Shown here piece by piece: positions 5,051-8,472 of a stretch of DNA of 8,472 nucleotides. How positions within the stretch are numbered: position 1 is the first letter of the stretch; the number at the start of each line of letters is the position of its first letter. Location: positions 1 through 8,472 of the forward strand of contig CANGNU010000037.1 of assembly GCA_947455365.1 (NCBI GenBank). Reading direction: 5' to 3'. Below the pieces are notes generated by a model that was given only the letters and a program-made list of their open reading frames with translations, was not told where the DNA came from and searched no databases. The stretch comes from Rickettsiales bacterium (GTDB lineage Bacteria; Pseudomonadota; Alphaproteobacteria; Rickettsiales; UBA1997). A program made the translations under genes and the position numbers.

Positions 5051-8000
5051 TTATCTCCTATTTGCCAAAATAACATCTGCCCGCGAGATATGCCAATACT
5101 CGCTTTCTGGCTCTAAATTTTCTTTCAAAAAATAGCCATTTTTTTCTTCGCTAAAATATTTTAGCAAATTTTCTAAACCAATTTTAGCTGCCGCAACTAC
5201 AGCCGCAACATCTTCTGGCGTTTTTATAATTGCTTTAATTTCACCTTCGCTAGTTGTTGCAAGCTTCCAATAATTTAATGAATCAATTTTTTCTGGCGTT
5301 AAATTTTGCAAATTTTTATTTTCAATCACACCTAAACATAACATTAAAGCATAGATAGATAGTTGCGGCTGTAAGCCAGAAGCCACATCTTTAACTGCAG
5401 GAATTACGCCAGTTTTGTAGTCAAAAATTTTTGCCACACCATTTTCATCGCAAGAAACTCGATCAATTTTTCCTGAAATTAAAATATTATTTATAGCTAA
5501 TTTCACTGGCACTTCAAGATAGTCATAGCAAGCTTGCAATGCCTTATCTTCTTCAACAAAATTTTTAAAAATATTAACAAATTTTGGCCACCAAATTAAT
5601 TTTGCTTCATCACTAATAAAAAATTCTGCAAATATTTTTTCAGCTTTTTTTAAGAAGATTTCCAACTCTTCACGGTTTTTTACAAACTCCTCTAAAGCCT
5701 TGTGAACAAAGGTTCCAAACTCGCGATATTCTGGCTGATAATCAATTTTATTCAACTCTTTCAATTGCAAAATTTTCTTCGCATAAATCTCATATGGATT
5801 AGAAAATAATTTAGCAATTTCGGTAATAGAAATTTTTTGCGGACGATATTTTAGCGGAGGTTTTGGCGATAAAATTTGCAATTTAAATTTCTTATCTAAC
5901 AAGTTTTGAGAATTTTCTAACGCTTCATCAATAGGCTTTGCAGCTTGCAAATCAACACTTTGCGACGGTTGCAAAATATTATTTTCTGAATTCTCCAAAC
6001 TTTTCAACCGAGCAAAATATTGGCTGCCATCATTTAATTTTATCGCAAATTTTTTGCATAAAATTTCCAACCGCAAAATAAATGGCGAAGCAATTGTAAG
6101 TGCCCCCACCTTGGTTTGGCAACGCGTTAAAATAATTTTCTTATTCGATAAATAATTGCAAAAATCATAAGCATTTTGACCATATTTTTTTGCCGACAAG
6201 TCAATGCCAATTTCACTACGAATTTTTCTTCCCAGCCAATTTTCTCCTTCAATTTGCGGAAAATCACCTTGGTTCAGCGAGCTTACAGCCACAACATCAA
6301 AATTGAGCAATCGCGCTTCAATTGGCGACATAATTTGCACCAAAGCTACAGCGTCAGATTTTTCAAAATAACCAATTTGCGCAAATAAATGTTGAAAAAA
6401 TTTGGGCGCATCTTTGCTGTTAATTGAATAACCATTTTGCAATTTCAGCTTATCAAAAAGCCGCGCCAACTCTTCTGCCGCAGCCTCTTTTGACATTAAC
6501 TCCTCTAGAGAAATTTTGGTAAATTTTTCAACCACAGAAATTATTGTCGTAAAATAAAATGCCAAATCCTCTACTGCTGCAAGGCTTGTCAACGGCGCAA
6601 CATCTTCCAAAAAATTATTAAAAAAGTTTTGCAATTCTTCACTTGGCAATTCTTGGGCTTTTAATGCGATATTTTGACTTTGCAAAACCTTACCTTGCTG
6701 CAATTTTCCATCATTTAATAACTTGGCATTTTCATTATTTTGCAACAAATTTATCTTTTTCGTAATAGCCTTTAAACCCTTGCCATTTCTCTGTTCGCGC
6801 AATATATCAATTTCAAATTGCGCAAGATTTTTATCATCACAATAAGGCGAATATTGGTGCTTTAAAATTGCCAATAAAGTTGCTGATTCAAAATTATTCT
6901 CAACCAATTCTAGCAATAACAAAATTAAATTAACCAACTTAGAACTAGATAAATCAAGGCTGCGCGCATCATTAAATTCTAGCGATAATTTTTGCAATTC
7001 TGCTTTTAATATATCGACAAAATTATTATCACTAACAATTATGGCAATTTTTTCATTTTTTAAAACTGCATCTTGAGCTACAGCGGCAAGCATTCTCGCC
7101 TCAGCAATTTCATTATTTGTTTCAAGATAAAAAAAACTTTTTTGTAAATCTTTAGCAATTTTTGGTAAATTTATTTTTTGTGATAAAACTTGCCACTTAT
7201 AAGTTTCTAAGCTTGGCAGCATTAAATAGGAAAGAAAATCTAACCGTGATTTATCGCAAATTCTAAATTTTTCATAAGAAATTTCTTGTACAAAAGAAAT
7301 ATTTTTTGCACCACTATTGCTAGAAATATCTTTCTGATTAGCAATATTTTTTACTGAATTTTCTGTAAATTTTTCTACCAAATCATCGCTACTAACCTTA
7401 GAACCAAGAGACTTTATCAATTCATTTAAAATAAATTGCGGATGCCTTTCATCACTCACCTCGCCTAGCAAATTCAAGCCATACAAAACCACAAAACCAT
7501 TTTTATCACCCACCACCGCCTCAATTAATTTTTTACTATAATTCACGCTTCCTGTTGAACCAGCAATAATTAAAGGCGACTTCAAGCCTTGCGCAACAAC
7601 GGTTTCAGCCAGTTTTCCAATAATAAAATTTTGATAGGCAACGCTCGAAAAAATGTTATTTTTCAACACCGAATTTTTCACGCGCAAATAAAATTTCTGC
7701 AAAAATTCCAGCGTAAATTGTCGATGACTTGCAAGCTCTGAATCATCGACGCTGTAGAGTGCATCAAGGCTAATTTCTTGTCGCTCGATATCATCAAATA
7801 AATTTTTCAACTGCGTCGCAATAGCAATTGCCTGCGCGAATGAAATATTTTCGCCAAAAACTTTGGTTTTAACAATTTCATTGCTAAGAAAAAATAAATA
7901 ATCAAATCCGTCAAGAACCTTGATTTTAAAGAGTTCATCAAGTATTGCAGAAACCTGTTCACGCGGAAAAGAATCAAGAAAATCTTGATGAGAAATATCG

Positions 8001-8212
8001 GCAATTGCCTTAACTTTAGGAATTGCTAAAGCCTTACCAAACCTAGCTGCAAAGGCATTTTGAAACTCGCGAACCGCGCGACGATTGGGCAGAAAAATTT
8101 TTGCCTCAGAAATTTTGCCCGCAAAGCCCTCCTCCAGCCACTGCAAAAATGACTCAAAAAAATGGTAATTTGACGCAATATTGTAGATGTTTGGCCTCAA
8201 AGCTTGTTTCAT
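5051..8212 (-). CDS. addB: Double-strand break repair protein AddB, alphaproteobacterial type
   Basis: AddB is the second subunit of the AddAB helicase-nuclease that resects DNA double-strand ends for RecA recombination. The 1053 residues match the alphaproteobacterial family. The N-terminal UvrD-like half opens with the strand AKIFLPNRRAVREFQNAF (37-54) and has no Walker A motif. Motifs such as PIEARLLNFDVVAVSSLNQG and GDFPQIEGENWLGRKIR mark the degenerate helicase core. The C-terminal RecB-like nuclease begins near KISITEIAKLFSNPYEIYAK. It carries H837 (GTFVHKALEEF), D917 (SGKIDRV), D931-Y-K933 (FDYKTG) and Q950 (QPQLSIYAL), so the nuclease looks catalytically intact. The Fe-S cysteines of Bacillus AddB are absent, as expected for this lineage. 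Residues about 485-520 are a Lys/Asn/Gln-rich linker. The ATG at 8212 gives a full N-terminus; no Shine-Dalgarno. addA is not downstream: truA follows after 3 nt. Confidence 0.94.
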   Translation of the reverse strand: MKQALRPNIYNIASNYHFFESFLQWLEEGFAGKISEAKIFLPNRRAVREFQNAFAARFGKALAIPKVKAIADISHQDFLDSFPREQVSAILDELFKIKVLDGFDYLFFLSNEIVKTKVFGENISFAQAIAIATQLKNLFDDIERQEISLDALYSVDDSELASHRQFTLEFLQKFYLRVKNSVLKNNIFSSVAYQNFIIGKLAETVVAQGLKSPLIIAGSTGSVNYSKKLIEAVVGDKNGFVVLYGLNLLGEVSDERHPQFILNELIKSLGSKVSSDDLVEKFTENSVKNIANQKDISSNSGAKNISFVQEISYEKFRICDKSRLDFLSYLMLPSLETYKWQVLSQKINLPKIAKDLQKSFFYLETNNEIAEARMLAAVAQDAVLKNEKIAIIVSDNNFVDILKAELQKLSLEFNDARSLDLSSSKLVNLILLLLELVENNFESATLLAILKHQYSPYCDDKNLAQFEIDILREQRNGKGLKAITKKINLLQNNENAKLLNDGKLQQGKVLQSQNIALKAQELPSEELQNFFNNFLEDVAPLTSLAAVEDLAFYFTTIISVVEKFTKISLEELMSKEAAAEELARLFDKLKLQNGYSINSKDAPKFFQHLFAQIGYFEKSDAVALVQIMSPIEARLLNFDVVAVSSLNQGDFPQIEGENWLGRKIRSEIGIDLSAKKYGQNAYDFCNYLSNKKIILTRCQTKVGALTIASPFILRLEILCKKFAIKLNDGSQYFARLKSLENSENNILQPSQSVDLQAAKPIDEALENSQNLLDKKFKLQILSPKPPLKYRPQKISITEIAKLFSNPYEIYAKKILQLKELNKIDYQPEYREFGTFVHKALEEFVKNREELEIFLKKAEKIFAEFFISDEAKLIWWPKFVNIFKNFVEEDKALQACYDYLEVPVKLAINNILISGKIDRVSCDENGVAKIFDYKTGVIPAVKDVASGLQPQLSIYALMLCLGVIENKNLQNLTPEKIDSLNYWKLATTSEGEIKAIIKTPEDVAAVVAAAKIGLENLLKYFSEEKNGYFLKENLEPESEYWHISRADVILANRR
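5055..5059 (-). promoter_or_regulatory. Shine-Dalgarno site of truA
   Basis: AGGAG on the minus strand lies 7 nt before the truA ATG (5047) and overlaps the last codons of addB. It fixes the truA start and suits translational coupling with addB. No comparable site precedes the other nine genes. Confidence 0.8.
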
Positions 8213-8275
8213 TAATCAATTATTGTAATTTGTTGGAACAATTTTACTTTATACTGAATCATCTACAATAAAAAA
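8213..8275. promoter_or_regulatory. Divergent addB/dadA promoter region
   Basis: This 63-bp spacer separates two divergent starts. Facing addB on the minus strand, TTGTAG (8263-8268) and TAAAAT (8241-8246) are 16 nt apart and would give a leader of about 22 nt. Facing dadA, TATACT (8250-8255) is a good -10 but has no clear -35 at 16-18 nt. A small inverted repeat TTGTT-GG-AACAA (8230-8241) lies at the presumed addB start and just upstream of the dadA -10, a place where an operator would act. All of this is pattern matching on a short AT-rich region. Confidence 0.4.
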
Positions 8276-8472
8276 ATGAAAGTAATAGTCATGGGCGCTG
8301 GTGTTATAGGCGTTACAACCGCTTATTTCCTCGCTAAATCTGGTCATCAAGTGACAGTTTTAGAAAAAAATTCTGCCTCAAGTTTAGGCTGCTCTTACGC
8401 CAATGGCGGACAATTAAGCTATTCACATTTTGAACCATTCGCCTCTAAAACATCTCTGCCACTAATTGCAAA
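8276..8472 (+). CDS. dadA: D-amino acid dehydrogenase, N-terminal part (partial, runs off the right edge)
   Basis: This flavoprotein family (DAO/DadA) oxidises D-amino acids to 2-oxo acids and ammonia, passing electrons to the respiratory chain at the inner membrane. The first 65 residues are visible of about 410-430. The FAD-binding Rossmann motif is VIVMGAGVIGVTTAYFLAKS with G7, G9 and G12, and the strand ends VTVLE with E30 as the expected ribose-binding acid. The following SYANGGQLSYSHFEPFAS closely matches the DadA signature (S-[FY]-AN-[AG]-GQ) rather than glycine oxidase or MSOX relatives. The start ATG at 8276 is preceded by CTACAATAAAAAA with no Shine-Dalgarno. It is divergent from addB. 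Alanine racemase, which often accompanies dadA, cannot be seen because the window ends. Confidence 0.88.
   Translation, partial: MKVIVMGAGVIGVTTAYFLAKSGHQVTVLEKNSASSLGCSYANGGQLSYSHFEPFASKTSLPLIA

Noticed and set aside
6641..6760. Lys/Asn/Gln-rich stretch inside AddB as a possible insertion or frameshift
   Set aside because: The frame is continuous and conserved motifs resume afterwards; a flexible linker in an AT-rich genome explains it.

Overview
This window looks like ordinary, tightly packed chromosome from an AT-rich alphaproteobacterium. By eye it is about one third G+C. The alphaproteobacterial form of AddB, which lacks a Walker A motif and Fe-S cysteines, is the best lineage clue. Separate NusB, RimM, TruA and YbgC genes and a single-domain HisI fit the same group. 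I cannot place it below class. Making its own histidine, pyrimidines and queuosine argues against an extremely reduced parasite. All eight visible stop codons are TAA. Only truA has a convincing Shine-Dalgarno sequence.

Layout from left to right: the 5' part of carB (-), then a 223-bp divergent intergenic region with back-to-back promoters and a GC-rich double-hairpin repeat. Next come nusB and rimM (+), separated by a 13-bp tandem repeat. A ybgC/queD pair on the minus strand follows, with queD upstream and a 17-nt overlap. hisI (+) is divergent from queD. An unrecognised 382-codon gene (-) overlaps hisI tail to tail by 4 nt. Upstream of it on the same strand are truA and addB, 3 nt apart. 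The 5' end of a D-amino-acid dehydrogenase gene (+) closes the window, divergent from addB.

Most genes are housekeeping: pyrimidine/arginine precursor supply (carB), transcription antitermination (nusB), 30S maturation (rimM), tRNA modification (queD, truA), histidine synthesis (hisI), envelope or acyl-CoA thioesterase (ybgC), double-strand-break repair (addB) and D-amino-acid oxidation (dadA). Several usual partners are missing beside them: addA is not after addB, and trmD-rplS is not after rimM.

I see no CRISPR array, tRNA/rRNA gene, insertion sequence or new multi-gene system. The points most worth following up are the symmetric divergent promoter at carB/nusB, the double-hairpin repeat in the presumed nusB leader, the 13-bp tandem repeat before rimM, and the unidentified acidic protein with Sel1-like segments.
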